A DNA stretch of 64,000 nucleotides from Corynebacterium senegalense (GCF_900411315.1 NZ_LS990887.1:378224-442223); one strand, 5' to 3'. Positions 32,270 to 43,112 are shown, numbered from the stretch's first letter. Numbers and translations are program-made. Notes: a model not told the origin generated them from the letters alone.

Positions 32270-32497
32270 GCACCCCAGCCTAGCCCCGGGACCGCCTTAT
32301 TGGCAACCAATTGAAAACGTATGCAGGCTCGTTGAAATATGCTTCACGCTGCACGTTTGATGCCGCGCACCCGGGAGGCGGCCCACTGGGCCTCGACACG
32401 AAGCCCAGATAGTTTGTTAACGTAAATCAAGGCGCGTCACAGAAACAGACACCGAGCGCGTCCGCAACAAGCGACACAACAGGTAAGGAAAGCGACA

Positions 32498-33046
32498 ATG
32501 ACGAACCCCAACGACCCCACCAACCCGAACGACCCGCGTTTCGGCGCGGACGACGTTAGCCGCCGCGCGGGCGACCTCCCCGACGCCGAGCGTGCTGGCG
32601 CAGACCGCCTGCGGGACGAGGCAGGCCGCGTCAACCCCGACCGCGTCGAGCGCCCCCGCGTCGATCCGGTGCGCGCCGACGAGACCCGCGTGGACACCGC
32701 CCGCGTCGAGGGAGCGCAGCCCGTCACCCGCACCACCGGCGGCTCCACCGCCGCCCGCGAGGGCGAGGGCGGCGGCGGTTGGTGGAAGTGGCTGCTGGGC
32801 ATCCTCGCGCTGCTGCTGCTCGCCTGGCTGCTGTGGAGCCTGATCGGCGGCGAGGACGAGGGCGAGACCTCCACCACGACCACCACGAACACCGTGGCCA
32901 CCACCACCTCCCAGGTGGAGACGACCGAAGTCGCCCCCTCCACGGCCACCGCCGAGAGCCCGGAGTCGGTCGTCCCCGGCACCGAGACCGTCGTGCCCGA
33001 GGGCGTGACCGCCGAGTCGCCTGCTGAGGCACCGGCCACCAACTAG
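32498..33046 (+). CDS. Thr-rich single-pass membrane protein of unknown function
   Basis: The 182-residue protein begins with a polar, Asp/Arg-rich cytoplasmic part (MTNPNDPTNPNDPRFGADD, RVNPDRVERPRVDPVRADE), followed by one hydrophobic helix (about 96-116, WKWLLGILALLLLAWLLWSL) and an extracellular Thr/Ser/Pro/Glu tail. AAGGAAAG lies 6 bp before the ATG. I know no function for this layout; it looks like a small envelope protein with a flexible outer tail. It is convergent with ilvC and shares a terminator with it. The 230 bp upstream hold no other gene. Confidence 0.7.
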   Translation: MTNPNDPTNPNDPRFGADDVSRRAGDLPDAERAGADRLRDEAGRVNPDRVERPRVDPVRADETRVDTARVEGAQPVTRTTGGSTAAREGEGGGGWWKWLLGILALLLLAWLLWSLIGGEDEGETSTTTTTNTVATTTSQVETTEVAPSTATAESPESVVPGTETVVPEGVTAESPAEAPATN

Positions 33047-33062
33047 GCGCTCCCCGCACACG

Positions 33063-33100
33063 AAACAGCCGCCGCCCGTTTTCCGGGTCGGCGGCTGTTT
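33063..33100. terminator. Bidirectional terminator between the Thr-rich gene and ilvC
   Basis: A 12-bp perfect stem AAACAGCCGCCG / CGGCGGCTGTTT is extended by CCC/GGG around a single bulged T, with the loop GTTTTCC. A and T runs at the two ends let it serve both converging genes. Confidence 0.85.
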
Positions 33101-33125
33101 GGCGTCGTGAAGCGAGCTCGCCCGC

Positions 33126-34145
<1,020 letters not shown>

Positions 34146-34246
34146 TTACACACTCACCTTTCCTATTAGATGGGATTTCTGTTTCACATTATGACACAGC
34201 CCGGCGTCGGGTGCGGCCGTTGCGCCCCCGAAAACCGGCCCCGCCC

Positions 34247-34765
34247 CTACTTGGAGGGGGCGAAGGTCTTGGGGCCGCGGTTGAGCGCCACCTGGCCCGA
34301 CTGGACCAGCTCGCGCACGCCGAAGGTCTCCATGACGTCGAGGAACGCGCGCAGCTTCGAGGGGATGCCGGTGGCCTCGATGACCACGGAGTCCGGCGCG
34401 ACGTCGACGACGCGGGCACGGAAGATGCTCGCTGCGTCGACAACCTGGGTGCGGTTCTTGTTGTCGGCGTCGACCTTGACCAGCATCAGCGAGCGGGCGA
34501 TCGTGGTGTCGTCGTCGAGGCGCACGACCTTGAGCACCTGCACGAGCTTGTGCAGCTGCTTGGTGATCTGCTCGATGTGGTACTCCGAGGCGTCGACCAC
34601 GATGGTGAGGCGGTTGATCCCCTCGTTCTCCGTCTTCGCCGAGACGAGGGAGACGAGGTTGTAGCCGCGTCGCGTGAACAGCGCCGTAACGCGGGTGATA
34701 ATGCCGTCGAGGTCGAGCACCAGCACCGAGAGGATGTTCCGGGTCGATTCGTCGTTGCTCAGCAT
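34247..34765 (-). CDS. ilvN: Acetolactate synthase small (regulatory) subunit
   Basis: 172 residues with an N-terminal ACT domain (ILSVLVLDLDGIITRVTALF, GYNLVSLVSAKTENEGINR) and a C-terminal ACT-like domain. It binds valine and other branched-chain amino acids and activates and feedback-inhibits IlvB. The ATG lies 2 bp after the ilvB stop, so the subunits are made together. Length and motifs match the corynebacterial subunit. Confidence 0.96.
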   Translation of the reverse strand: MLSNDESTRNILSVLVLDLDGIITRVTALFTRRGYNLVSLVSAKTENEGINRLTIVVDASEYHIEQITKQLHKLVQVLKVVRLDDDTTIARSLMLVKVDADNKNRTQVVDAASIFRARVVDVAPDSVVIEATGIPSKLRAFLDVMETFGVRELVQSGQVALNRGPKTFAPSK

Positions 34766-34767
34766 GT

Positions 34768-36663
34768 CTACTTTCCCTCCTGGACGTGCTCGTGTTGCTC
34801 GTGGTGCAGTGCCTCGCTGGCGTCGTGGATCGCGCCCGGGGTCTCCGCGGCGGATTCCTCCATGTCGAAGAAGGGGCGGATGTTCAGCGCGTACTGGATG
34901 TCCGAGTTGCTGGTGCCCGCCGCGATCATCGGCCAGACCTGGGCGTCCTCGCCGACGATGAACTCGACGACGACAGGGCGGTCGTTGATCTCGCGCGCCT
35001 TCCGGATGGCCGGGAGGACGTCCTCCTCCTTCGTCACGCGAATCGCCTCGGCGCCGAGCGCCTCGGAGAGCTTGACGAAGTCCGGCAGGTAGACCTCGCC
35101 GCCCAGCTTGGTGTGGGAGTAGTTGCCCTCGTAGAACAGGGTCTGCCACTGCCGCACCATGCCCAGGTTGCCGTTGTTGATCAGCGCGATCTTGATCGGG
35201 AAGCCCTCGAGCGCCGCGGTGGTGATCTCCTGGTTGGTCATCTGGAAGCAGCCGTCGCCGTCGATCGCCCAGACCTCCTTGTCCGGGCACCCGGCCTTGG
35301 CGCCGAGCGCAGCGGGCACGGCGTAGCCCATCGTGCCCAGCCCGCCGGAGTTGAGCCAGGTCCGGGGGTGCTCGAAGTCGAGGAACTGCGCGGACCACAT
35401 CTGGTGCTGCCCCACGCCCGAGACGTAGACCGCGTCGGGGCCGACCTCGCGCGAGAGGGTCTCGATGACGAACTGCGGCGCGAGCTTGCCGTCCGACTGC
35501 GGCTCGTAGCCGCGCGGGAAGCGCTTCTTCAGGTCCTCGAGGCGGCGGAGCCATTCGCTTATCGACGGCTTGTCCAGCCCCTTGGAGTGGAACACGTCCC
35601 TGAGCTGCGCCAGGACCCTCTTGGCGTCGCCGACGATGGGGACGTCGACTTCGCGGATCTTGCCCACCTCAGCGGGGTCGATGTCGGCGTGGATCGTCCT
35701 GGCGTGCGGGGCGAAGGTTGTGGTGTCGCCGGTGACGCGGTCGTCGAAACGCGTGCCGATAGCGATGAGCAGGTCGGATTCCTGCAGCGCGCCGACGGCG
35801 GGCACCGAGCCGTGCATGCCGGGCATGCCCATGTAGAGCGGGTGGCTCTGGGGGAAGGCGCCGAGCGCCATGAGGGTGGTGACCACTGGCACCCCGGTCG
35901 CCTCGGCGAAGGCGAGGAGCTCCTTGTGGGCTTCGGCCCTGACGACGCCGCCGCCGATGTAGAGCACCGGGCGCTTCGCCTCGGAGATCAGCGTCGCCGC
36001 CTGGACGATCTGCCGGGAGTGCGGCTTGACGTTCGGCTTGTAGCCGGGCAAGTCCAGCTTCGGCGGCCAGGCAAACTCGATGACCTCCGCCTGCAGGTCC
36101 TTCGGGATGTCCACGAGGACCGGGCCGGGCCGGCCGGTGGTGGCGATGTGCACGGCGGTGGCCACCGCCTGCGGGATGTCCTCGGCGCGGTTGACCATGA
36201 CGTTGTGCTTGGTGATCGGCATGGTGATGCCGCGGATGTCGGCCTCCTGGAAGGCGTCGGTGCCGATGAGCGGCGAGCCGACCTGGCCGGTGATGGCAAC
36301 CATGGGCACGGAGTCGAGGTAGGCGTCGGCGAGCGCGGTGACGAGGTTCGTCGCGCCCGGGCCGGAGGTGGCCATGCACACGCCGACCTTGCCCGAGGCC
36401 AGGGCGTAGCCCTCGGCGGCGTGGCCCGCGCCCTGCTCGTGGCGCACCAGGACGTGGCGCAGCTTCCGGGCGGAGAAGAGGGCGTCGTAAAGCGGAAGGA
36501 CCGCGCCGCCGGGCAGGCCGAAGACCACGTCGACACCGAGTTCCTCGAGGCTGCGGACGACCGCGTCCGCGCCCGTCATGCGCTCGGGCGCGCGGGGCGA
36601 TTCCTCCGCGGCCTCCCTCGCCTTTTTCGATGCCTTTTTTGAAGGCTTGTGAGAAGCAGCCAC
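34768..36663 (-). CDS. ilvB: Acetolactate synthase large (catalytic) subunit
   Basis: The ThDP- and FAD-dependent enzyme (631 residues) joins two pyruvates, or pyruvate and 2-oxobutyrate. The activating Glu is in [15 protein letters not shown], and the ThDP motif is [16 protein letters not shown] ... INN. I choose the GTG at 36663 ([17 protein letters not shown]) because AAGGAGC lies 9 bp upstream; an upstream in-frame extension would run into the attenuator. A lysine-rich leader of about 40 residues precedes the fold. Expression is controlled by the leader peptide and attenuator immediately upstream. Confidence 0.96.
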   Translation of the reverse strand: MAASHKPSKKASKKAREAAEESPRAPERMTGADAVVRSLEELGVDVVFGLPGGAVLPLYDALFSARKLRHVLVRHEQGAGHAAEGYALASGKVGVCMATSGPGATNLVTALADAYLDSVPMVAITGQVGSPLIGTDAFQEADIRGITMPITKHNVMVNRAEDIPQAVATAVHIATTGRPGPVLVDIPKDLQAEVIEFAWPPKLDLPGYKPNVKPHSRQIVQAATLISEAKRPVLYIGGGVVRAEAHKELLAFAEATGVPVVTTLMALGAFPQSHPLYMGMPGMHGSVPAVGALQESDLLIAIGTRFDDRVTGDTTTFAPHARTIHADIDPAEVGKIREVDVPIVGDAKRVLAQLRDVFHSKGLDKPSISEWLRRLEDLKKRFPRGYEPQSDGKLAPQFVIETLSREVGPDAVYVSGVGQHQMWSAQFLDFEHPRTWLNSGGLGTMGYAVPAALGAKAGCPDKEVWAIDGDGCFQMTNQEITTAALEGFPIKIALINNGNLGMVRQWQTLFYEGNYSHTKLGGEVYLPDFVKLSEALGAEAIRVTKEEDVLPAIRKAREINDRPVVVEFIVGEDAQVWPMIAAGTSNSDIQYALNIRPFFDMEESAAETPGAIHDASEALHHEQHEHVQEGK

Positions 36664-36712
36664 GCTTGAAAGCTCCTTATTGCTAACTGGACGTTCGGGG
36701 TGACCAAAACCC

Positions 36713-36757
36713 AAAAACAAAGCCCCCGGGACAGCATGGTTCGTGCTGTTCGGGGGC
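36713..36757 (-). terminator. ilvBNC attenuator (terminator form)
   Basis: On the minus strand GCCCCCG and ACAGCA pair with TGCTGT and CGGGGGC across a 7-nt loop, followed by TTTGTTTTT. The hairpin sits between the leader peptide and ilvB. The competing pairing is an 8-bp match of GGCGCTTG inside the leader ORF (36797-36804) to CAAGCGCC at 36755-36762, which overlaps the outer end of the terminator stem. Confidence 0.85.
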
Positions 36758-36790
36758 GCTTGTTGTGGCGACTGAGCAGAAATCAGACCG

Positions 36791-36841
36791 CTACGGCAAG
36801 CGCCGCACCGGAATAATTACCACTAGCGTCGAATTGATCAT
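36791..36841 (-). CDS. ilvL: ilvBNC leader peptide
   Basis: The 16-codon frame [16 protein letters not shown] ends in TAG. Eight of its 16 residues are Ile, Leu or Val, with a run Leu-Val-Val-Ile-Ile at positions 6-10. It closely resembles the known C. glutamicum ilvB leader peptide, including the RRLP end. Ribosome stalling on the branched-chain codons would leave the downstream GGCGCTTG free to pair and block the terminator. The ATG is about 7 nt after the -10 box, so translation is probably leaderless. Confidence 0.88.
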   Translation of the reverse strand: MINSTLVVIIPVRRLP

Positions 36842-36848
36842 GCGCTAC

Positions 36849-36877
36849 ATATTACACAGCCCACAGCAACCTGTCGG
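36849..36877 (-). promoter_or_regulatory. Promoter of the ilvBNC leader
   Basis: Minus-strand CCGACA (36872-36877), 17-nt spacer, TATAAT-like TAATAT (36849-36854). The leader-peptide ATG begins 7 nt after the -10 hexamer, placing the transcription start at or next to the ATG. The mscCG gene reads away in the other direction 39 bp beyond. Confidence 0.7.
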
Positions 36878-36915
36878 GCAAACGGTAAAAAATTCTGGCT
36901 AAGGTTGGGGTCACT

Positions 36916-38511
36916 ATGCCGTTTGCTCGTATCGCCGAAGAAATCTGGCGCTGGGTCGCCGAAACCGGAATCAATCTCGCGCTGCTGGTCCTCGTGGCGT
37001 TCCTCATTCCCCGGGCGGGGCGCTTCGCCAACCGCGTGGTGGAAAAGAAAGTCAACCAGAGCGCGGACACCGACGAGGGCAAGACCCGCCTCGCCATCGC
37101 CGGCGTGGGCATCAACGTCGCGCAGATCATCGCGTTTTTCCTCCTGCTCGTCTTCTTCCTCCAGCAGGTCGGCTTCTCCCTGGCCGGCGCGGCCATCCCG
37201 GCCACCGTTGTCTCCGCCGCCATCGGTTTCGGCGCGCAGTCGATCATCGCGGACTTCCTCGCCGGGTTCTTCATCCTCACGGAGAAGCAGTTCGGCGTGG
37301 GCGACTTCGTCACCTTCCAGGGCAGCGGCGTCGACGTCAGCGGCGACGTTATCCAGATCACGATGCGCTCGACCCACATCCGCACCCTCGAGCAGGCGAC
37401 GGTGTCCATCCCGAACTCGACGGCGCGCATCTGCATCAACTACTCCAACTACTGGTCCTCGGCGCTCGTTGTCATCCAGGTCCCGCTGCTGGGCTCCACC
37501 AGCGCGGATCAGGCCGTCGCCCGCGCCGAACGCGCCGCCCGTCGCGCGCTGGCGGATCCGGACGTGGCGAAGACCGTGCTCGGCGACCTGGCCGTCCACC
37601 CCGCCGTGGAGGTCAACCCGCCCGCCACCGTCGGCATGCCGTGGACCATGGACGTGCGCTTCCTCGTGCGCGTCGAGCCGCTGAGCCAGTGGATGGTGGA
37701 GCGCGCGATCCGGATGGCCGTGCTCAACGAGTTCTGGGACGAGTATGGCTCCGCCCCCACGACCGCGGGCACCCGCCTCGACCGCATCATCGACCACACC
37801 TCCCCCGAGGCCTTCCCCCCGACCGAGTACATGCGCCCGGTGCGCCCCGACGAGCAGCCCGCGGCCGAGCAGCCCACCACCGTGCTGCCCGCGGCCGAGC
37901 AGCCCACCACCGAGCTGCCGCGCACCTCGGCCGGGGGCCGGCCGCAGGACCCCGCCACGGAGTTCCTCGGCGCCAAGGCCACCAACGACGAGGAGGAGCA
38001 CCTGCGCACCGACGCCGAGGAGGACCCGGCCACCGACGCCCTCGCAGACACCGGCGAGAGCGACGAGAACCAGCCCCGCCTCGCCTTCGGCGGGACGATG
38101 CGCCTGTCCACGGCCGTCCTCCTCGTCATGTTCGTCGTGCTGCTCATCGCGCGCGGTTTGACCCTGGGTGCCTCCGAGTCCAACCCGGACGACAGCGGCG
38201 TGTTCGCTCCCCCGCCGCGCAGCACCGCCCCGACGTCGACCGTCGCCCCGCAGCCCTCCCCGGTGACGACGGAGCAGTCGGTCGCGCCGACCACGGAAAC
38301 GCCCACGGCCCCCGCCTCGCCGACCGCGCAGAACCAGCCCGGCGAGACCGCTCCCGAGCAGCCCGCGGGCTCCGCCCCGGCCGAACCCAGTTCTCCGGCG
38401 CCCTCCCAGGTGACGCCGGCGCCGACAGCCGCGCCTGAGACCCAGCGGAGCGGGGTCGGGGCGTTGCCAGGCGTCCAGGCTCCCCAGACGCAGGCCCCCG
38501 CGGCGCGTTGA
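36916..38511 (+). CDS. mscCG: MscCG-type mechanosensitive channel / glutamate efflux channel
   Basis: The 531-residue protein has an MscS core: three N-terminal helices (INLALLVLVAFLIP; GINVAQIIAFFLLLVFFL; pore helix IPATVVSAAIGFGAQSIIAD) and the VGDFV beta domain. Unlike plain MscS it has a long C-terminal extension with a fourth helix (about 397-418, TAVLLVMFVVLLIARG) and a Pro/Thr/Ala-rich outer tail, as in MscCG of C. glutamicum, the main glutamate exporter, of almost the same length and also next to ilvB. Residues about 315-335 contain a duplicated AAEQPTT(V/E)LP. It opens on membrane tension and protects against downshock. Confidence 0.88.
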   Translation: MPFARIAEEIWRWVAETGINLALLVLVAFLIPRAGRFANRVVEKKVNQSADTDEGKTRLAIAGVGINVAQIIAFFLLLVFFLQQVGFSLAGAAIPATVVSAAIGFGAQSIIADFLAGFFILTEKQFGVGDFVTFQGSGVDVSGDVIQITMRSTHIRTLEQATVSIPNSTARICINYSNYWSSALVVIQVPLLGSTSADQAVARAERAARRALADPDVAKTVLGDLAVHPAVEVNPPATVGMPWTMDVRFLVRVEPLSQWMVERAIRMAVLNEFWDEYGSAPTTAGTRLDRIIDHTSPEAFPPTEYMRPVRPDEQPAAEQPTTVLPAAEQPTTELPRTSAGGRPQDPATEFLGAKATNDEEEHLRTDAEEDPATDALADTGESDENQPRLAFGGTMRLSTAVLLVMFVVLLIARGLTLGASESNPDDSGVFAPPPRSTAPTSTVAPQPSPVTTEQSVAPTTETPTAPASPTAQNQPGETAPEQPAGSAPAEPSSPAPSQVTPAPTAAPETQRSGVGALPGVQAPQTQAPAAR

Positions 38512-38516
38512 CTAGC

Positions 38517-39050
38517 ATGACTCGCATGACAGACACGCCGAAGGTTTTCCGCCCCAGCCGCGAGCACGTCATCGCGATCGTGCTCATGACGGGCATCGCG
38601 CTCATGGGGATCTCGTGGGCCCCCCTGCGCCTCGGCTGGCTCCTCGTGTTCCCCATCGTGGCGCTCGCCTGGGTCTTCACGGCCTCCACCCGCGTCGACG
38701 AGCGCGGGCTGAGCCTGAAGTACCTCCTGCGCCCGAACCACTCCATCGGGTGGGGCGACCTCGCCGGAATTTCATTCAAGGGCTCGCGCGCCCTCGCCAC
38801 CACGACTGACGGCCGCGAGTTCCCCATGCCCGGGGTCACCTTCAACTCCCTGCCCGCGCTTTCCGACGCCTCGGGCGGGCGCATCACCGACGTCATCACC
38901 GAAAGCTCCGAGGCCGCGGACGGGAAGTACGAGATTATCGACCGCGAGGGTCGTAAGGTACTTCTCAACCGCGAGGAGTACGACGCGTACCTGCGCGAGC
39001 ACCCAGACCTCCCGGGCCCGCGCCCGGAGGCTTCCCCCAACGAACACTAA
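38517..39050 (+). CDS. PH-domain membrane protein
   Basis: A 177-residue protein with two N-terminal helices ([36 protein letters not shown]) and a bacterial PH-like domain ([39 protein letters not shown]). Its function is unknown. It starts 6 bp after the mscCG stop (ATG 38517, or ATG 38526) and ends 10 bp before ilvD, so the three genes form one transcription unit. No good ribosome site is visible. Confidence 0.75.
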   Translation: MTRMTDTPKVFRPSREHVIAIVLMTGIALMGISWAPLRLGWLLVFPIVALAWVFTASTRVDERGLSLKYLLRPNHSIGWGDLAGISFKGSRALATTTDGREFPMPGVTFNSLPALSDASGGRITDVITESSEAADGKYEIIDREGRKVLLNREEYDAYLREHPDLPGPRPEASPNEH

Positions 39051-39060
39051 GGAGCAGGCA

Positions 39061-40899
39061 GTGATCCCCCTTCGCTCACGAGTCACCACCGTCGGCCGCC
39101 AGGCCGCCGGAGCCCGCGCGCTGTGGCGCGCCACCGGCACGCAGGAAAATGAGTTCGGCAAGCCGATTGTGGCCATCGTCAACTCCTACACGCAGTTCGT
39201 GCCGGGCCACGTGCACCTGAAGAACGTGGGCGACATCGTGGCGGAGGCGGTGCGCGCCGCCGGCGGCATCCCCAAGGAGTTCAACACCATCGCCGTCGAC
39301 GACGGCATCGCGATGGGCCACTCCGGCATGCTCTACTCCCTGCCGTCGCGCGAGATCATCTCCGACTCCGTGGAGTACATGGTCAACGCGCACACCGTCG
39401 ACGCGATGGTGTGCATCTCCAACTGCGACAAGATCACCCCGGGCATGCTCAACGCGGCGATGCGCCTGAACATCCCGGCGGTGTTCGTCTCGGGCGGGCC
39501 GATGGAGGCGGGCAAGGCCTTCTCCGTGGACGGGGTGACCAAGCCGAAGTCGGACCTCATCGACGCCATCGCGCTGTCCGCCGACGAGAGCGTCTCCGAT
39601 GCGCAGCTCGACGAGATCGCCAACAACGCCTGCCCCACCTGCGGCTCCTGCTCCGGCATGTTCACCGCAAACTCCATGAACTGTCTCACGGAGGCGCTGG
39701 GGCTCTCCCTGCCCGGCAACGGCACCACCCTGGCCACCCACACCGCGCGCCGCGCTCTGTTCGAGCAGGCCGGTGAGACCGTCGTGAAGCTGTGCAACCG
39801 CTACTACGGCGAGGGCGACGAGTCGGTGCTGCCGCGCTCCATCGCCTCCGAGCACGCCTTCCGCAACGCGATGGCGCTCGACATGGCGATGGGCGGGTCC
39901 ACCAACACCATCCTGCACATCCTCGCCGCCGCCCAGGAGGGCGAAGTGGATTTCGATCTGCAGGACATCGACGAGCTCTCCCACGCCATCCCCTGCCTGT
40001 CCAAGGTCGCCCCGAACGGCGAGGCCCACGTCGAGGACGTCCACCGCGCCGGCGGCATCCCCGCCATCCTGGGCGAGCTCAACCGCGCCGGCCTGCTGCA
40101 CAAGGACGTCCACACGGTGGCCTACCCCTCCCTCGACGAGTGGCTGGCGGACTGGGATATCCGCGCGGAGAACCCGAAGGCGGAGGCCGTCGAGCTCTAC
40201 CACGCCGCCCCCGGCGGGCAGCGCACCACCGAGGCCTTCTCGCAGTCCGCGCGCTGGTCCTCCCTGGACACCGACTCCGCCAACGGCGTCATCCACGACG
40301 TCGAGCACCCTTTCACCTCGGACGGCGGCCTCGTCGTCCTGCGCGGCAACCTGGCCCCCGACGGGGCGATCCTCAAGACCGCCGGTGTCGAGGAGGGCCT
40401 GTGGGAGTTCTCGGGCCCCGCCCGCGTGGTCGACTCGCAGGAGCAGGCCGTCTCCACCATCCTCGCGCGCGAGGTTCAGGAGGGCGAAGTCGTGGTCATC
40501 CGCTACGAGGGCCCCGCGGGCGGGCCGGGTATGCAGGAAATGCTGCACCCCACGTCCTTCCTCAAGGGCGCAGGCCTGGGCAAGAAGTGCGCGCTGATCA
40601 CCGACGGCCGCTTCTCCGGCGGCACCTCCGGGCTGTCCATCGGCCACATCTCCCCCGAGGCGGCCCACGGCGGGCTGATCGGCCTGATCCGCAACGGCGA
40701 CACCATCTCGATCTCCGTGTCGCGGCGCGAGCTCACCCTCGACGTCGACGCCGAGGAGCTCGCTCGCCGCCGCGCCGAGATGGAGGCCTCCGAGCACCCG
40801 TGGACCCCGAACCGCACCCGCACGGTGTCCAAGGCCCTGCGCGCCTACGCGAAGATGGCCACCAGCGCCGACAAGGGTGCTGTCCGCAGCGTGGACTAG
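39061..40899 (+). CDS. ilvD: Dihydroxy-acid dehydratase
   Basis: 612 residues; dehydrates 2,3-dihydroxy-isovalerate and -methylvalerate in valine/isoleucine synthesis. Fe-S ligand cysteines occur in [12 protein letters not shown] and [18 protein letters not shown]; the Mg-lysine region and [33 protein letters not shown] close the active site. The start is GTG with AAGGAGC 6 bp upstream. It completes, with ilvB, ilvN and ilvC on the other strand, the common branch of branched-chain synthesis apart from transamination. Confidence 0.97.
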   Translation: MIPLRSRVTTVGRQAAGARALWRATGTQENEFGKPIVAIVNSYTQFVPGHVHLKNVGDIVAEAVRAAGGIPKEFNTIAVDDGIAMGHSGMLYSLPSREIISDSVEYMVNAHTVDAMVCISNCDKITPGMLNAAMRLNIPAVFVSGGPMEAGKAFSVDGVTKPKSDLIDAIALSADESVSDAQLDEIANNACPTCGSCSGMFTANSMNCLTEALGLSLPGNGTTLATHTARRALFEQAGETVVKLCNRYYGEGDESVLPRSIASEHAFRNAMALDMAMGGSTNTILHILAAAQEGEVDFDLQDIDELSHAIPCLSKVAPNGEAHVEDVHRAGGIPAILGELNRAGLLHKDVHTVAYPSLDEWLADWDIRAENPKAEAVELYHAAPGGQRTTEAFSQSARWSSLDTDSANGVIHDVEHPFTSDGGLVVLRGNLAPDGAILKTAGVEEGLWEFSGPARVVDSQEQAVSTILAREVQEGEVVVIRYEGPAGGPGMQEMLHPTSFLKGAGLGKKCALITDGRFSGGTSGLSIGHISPEAAHGGLIGLIRNGDTISISVSRRELTLDVDAEELARRRAEMEASEHPWTPNRTRTVSKALRAYAKMATSADKGAVRSVD

Positions 40900-40917
40900 A
40901 ACCCCGCTTCACGACGC

Positions 40918-40946
40918 CAAAAGGGCCACCCTCCCGGGTGGCCCTT
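40918..40946. terminator. Terminator shared by ilvD and the convergent DoxX gene
   Basis: An 11-bp perfect stem AAGGGCCACCC / GGGTGGCCCTT (40921-40946) with loop TCCC. The A-run before it serves as TTTT on the minus strand for the DoxX gene; on the plus strand the T-run is short. Confidence 0.75.
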
Positions 40947-40962
40947 CTCACGTGCTGGCTAG

Positions 40963-41844
40963 TTAGTTCAGCGGGTTGACCCCCGCCCCGAACCACCACA
41001 GCACTGCGGCGGCGGCGATGCCCAGCACCGCGAAGATCCAGGAGCTGGCCAGCGGGCGGCGCGCCCAGCTGCGGCCGGCGTCAACGGAGTAGAACCCGGG
41101 CCCGGTGAACTGCAGGGACACGCACGCCGCGAGCAGGAGCACGGGCAGCCAGACGGCGGCTTCCCACATCAGGGGGTTGGCGCCGGCCCCCGACTCGGCG
41201 AGCGCGTGGATGGCGAAGAAGGCGGTCACCGTCACGGCGATCATCGCCGCCACCGGGGTGAGCAGGCCGAGCAGGAGGAACACGCCCGCGGCGAGCTCGA
41301 GGGTCGGCAGCACGATCGCGAGCGCGTCGCCGAAGGGGTAGTCCGAGAACGCGTTCTCCAAGCCCGTGATGCCGTCGGAGCCGCCGAGTCGGAAAAAGAC
41401 CTTGAGGGAGTCGAGGATGAGGTAGCCTCCCACGAACAGGCGCAGCAGGAACAGGCCGAGGTCGATGGTGCCGCGGCGCGCCTTCGGCTCGGCGACGGCC
41501 GCCGCCGGTGCGGGCTCCGGCTCCACCGCGACGGATTCGGCAGCCGCGGGGCGGTCGAGGGCGACGGTGCTGGTGCCGGCGCCGGTGTCGGTGGCGGCCG
41601 GGGCGTCGCGCTTGACGTCGATAATCCCCGTGGGCTCGGGTGCGGCCCGGCCCGCCGACCCGGACGAGGGGAAGACCTCGGTCGGGGCGGCCTTGCCGGT
41701 GCGCTGGTAGATGTCCTGCTGCGCGCCGCCGACCTTCGTGCTGCCCTGGTTCTCCCCGGGGGTGTAGGTGGGAACGTCGTGCAGATTGTCGAAGTCGTCC
41801 GCGGTCACGTCGCGGGCTGTCTCTCGCCTGTCGTTGTCTTTCAT
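40963..41844 (-). CDS. DoxX-family membrane protein with long polar N-terminus
   Basis: Of 293 residues the first about 135 are polar and Ala/Pro/Glu-rich (MKDNDRRETARDVTADDFDN..., probably disordered). The C-terminal part has four helices of the DoxX family (LGLFLLRLFVGGYLILDSLK, FGDALAIVLPTLELAAGVFL, LTPVAAMIAVTVTAFFAIHA, WEAAVWLPVLLLAACVSLQF). DoxX proteins take part in membrane redox or oxidative-stress functions in Actinobacteria; the exact role here is unknown. The ATG at 41844 lies about 100 bp from the divergent GST-like gene. Confidence 0.8.
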   Translation of the reverse strand: MKDNDRRETARDVTADDFDNLHDVPTYTPGENQGSTKVGGAQQDIYQRTGKAAPTEVFPSSGSAGRAAPEPTGIIDVKRDAPAATDTGAGTSTVALDRPAAAESVAVEPEPAPAAAVAEPKARRGTIDLGLFLLRLFVGGYLILDSLKVFFRLGGSDGITGLENAFSDYPFGDALAIVLPTLELAAGVFLLLGLLTPVAAMIAVTVTAFFAIHALAESGAGANPLMWEAAVWLPVLLLAACVSLQFTGPGFYSVDAGRSWARRPLASSWIFAVLGIAAAAVLWWFGAGVNPLN

Positions 41845-41948
41845 GCACTCGAATGTATGCGAGATCGCCCCGCCGCGCCGTGAGCGCGACCGGCGTGGCC
41901 CACGAGATTTTTGTTGACATCTCACCTATTCTCCGCCATCCTGGAGCC

Positions 41949-43028
41949 ATGAGCGAGAAAAAGAACCAGACCAACGCACCCCAGAACGCCGCCCTCGAGG
42001 GCGCCTACGAGCGCGACGCCACCTACATCGAGGACCGCTTCGACTCCTCCCTCGAGCCCGGCTCCGCACCCGTCAAACAGGGCGACGGCACCTACCGCTG
42101 GCCCGTCGAGGCCGGCCGCTACCGCCTCATGGGCGCCCGCGCCTGCCCCTGGGCCCACCGGACCATCATCAGCCGCCGCCTGCTCGGCCTGGAGGACGCC
42201 ATCTCCCTCGGCCTCGCCGGGCCCACCCACGACGCCGACTCCTGGGTCTTCGACGTCGACCCCGGCGAGGTAGACCCCGTCACCGGCCTGCACCGCCTCA
42301 AGGACGCCTACCTCAACCGCGTCCCCGACTACCCGCGTGGCATCACCGTGCCCGCAATCGTCGAGGTCGACGGCACCGACTCCCGCGTGGTGACCAACGA
42401 CTTCCACCGCATCCCCGTCGACTTCAACGACGAGTGGAAGGCCTACCACCGCGACGGCGCCCCGGACCTCTACCCCGCGGACCTGCGCGGCGAGATCGAC
42501 GAGGTCGCCGACCGCGTCTACACCTACGTCAACAACGGCGTGTACCGCTGCGGCTTCACCCGTGACCAGGGCCACTACGAAAAGGCCTACCGCGAGCTGT
42601 GGGAGACCCTCGACTGGCTGGAGGAGCGCCTCGGGCGCCAGCGCTACCTCGTCGGCGAGCACATCACCCTCGCCGACATCTACCTCTACCCCACCCTCGT
42701 GCGCTTCGACCCCGTCTACGTCGGGCACTTCAAGGCCTCCCGCAACCGCATCGCGCAGATGCCCAACCTGCGCGGCTACCTGCAGGAGCTCTACCAGCTG
42801 CCCGGCTTCGGCGACACGACCGACATCACCGAGATCAAGCAGCATTACTACATCACCCACGCCGAGGTGAACCCCTCCCAGATCGTGCCCGCCGGCCCGG
42901 ACATGTCCTGGCTCGCCGAGGGCCACGACCGCGACCGGTTCGGGGGAGCGCCCTTCGCCGAGGGCGTCACCCTGCCCGGCCCCGTCCGCGCGGGGGAAGA
43001 GGTGAAGAACCCGCTGCGGGTCGGGTAG
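41949..43028 (+). CDS. Xi-class glutathione-S-transferase-like hydroquinone reductase
   Basis: 359 residues with the YqjG/ECM4-type layout: thioredoxin-fold N-terminus with active-site Cys in GARACPWAHRTIISRRL, cis-Pro in ITVPAIVEV, and a helical domain with YLVGEHITLADIYLYPTLVRFD and RNRIAQMPNLRGYLQELY. Such enzymes reduce glutathionyl-hydroquinones. Corynebacteria make mycothiol rather than glutathione, so a mycothiol conjugate is the likely substrate (inference). The ATG at 41949 is preceded by a weak GGAG. TTGACA lies about 35 bp upstream of it. Confidence 0.88.
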   Translation: MSEKKNQTNAPQNAALEGAYERDATYIEDRFDSSLEPGSAPVKQGDGTYRWPVEAGRYRLMGARACPWAHRTIISRRLLGLEDAISLGLAGPTHDADSWVFDVDPGEVDPVTGLHRLKDAYLNRVPDYPRGITVPAIVEVDGTDSRVVTNDFHRIPVDFNDEWKAYHRDGAPDLYPADLRGEIDEVADRVYTYVNNGVYRCGFTRDQGHYEKAYRELWETLDWLEERLGRQRYLVGEHITLADIYLYPTLVRFDPVYVGHFKASRNRIAQMPNLRGYLQELYQLPGFGDTTDITEIKQHYYITHAEVNPSQIVPAGPDMSWLAEGHDRDRFGGAPFAEGVTLPGPVRAGEEVKNPLRVG

Positions 43029-43112
43029 GCGCCGAGAAGCACTGCTACGTGTACGCGGGGGTTTTGTTAACCTTGTAGGCCGGTAATTTTCAGAATCGAC
43101 CTAGGATGTGAC

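Noticed and set aside
29207-32314. 1035-codon open frame on the plus strand across the DUF262 and CDF genes
   Set aside because: It is a composition shadow of the real minus-strand genes: Arg/His/Gly-rich with no recognisable motif.
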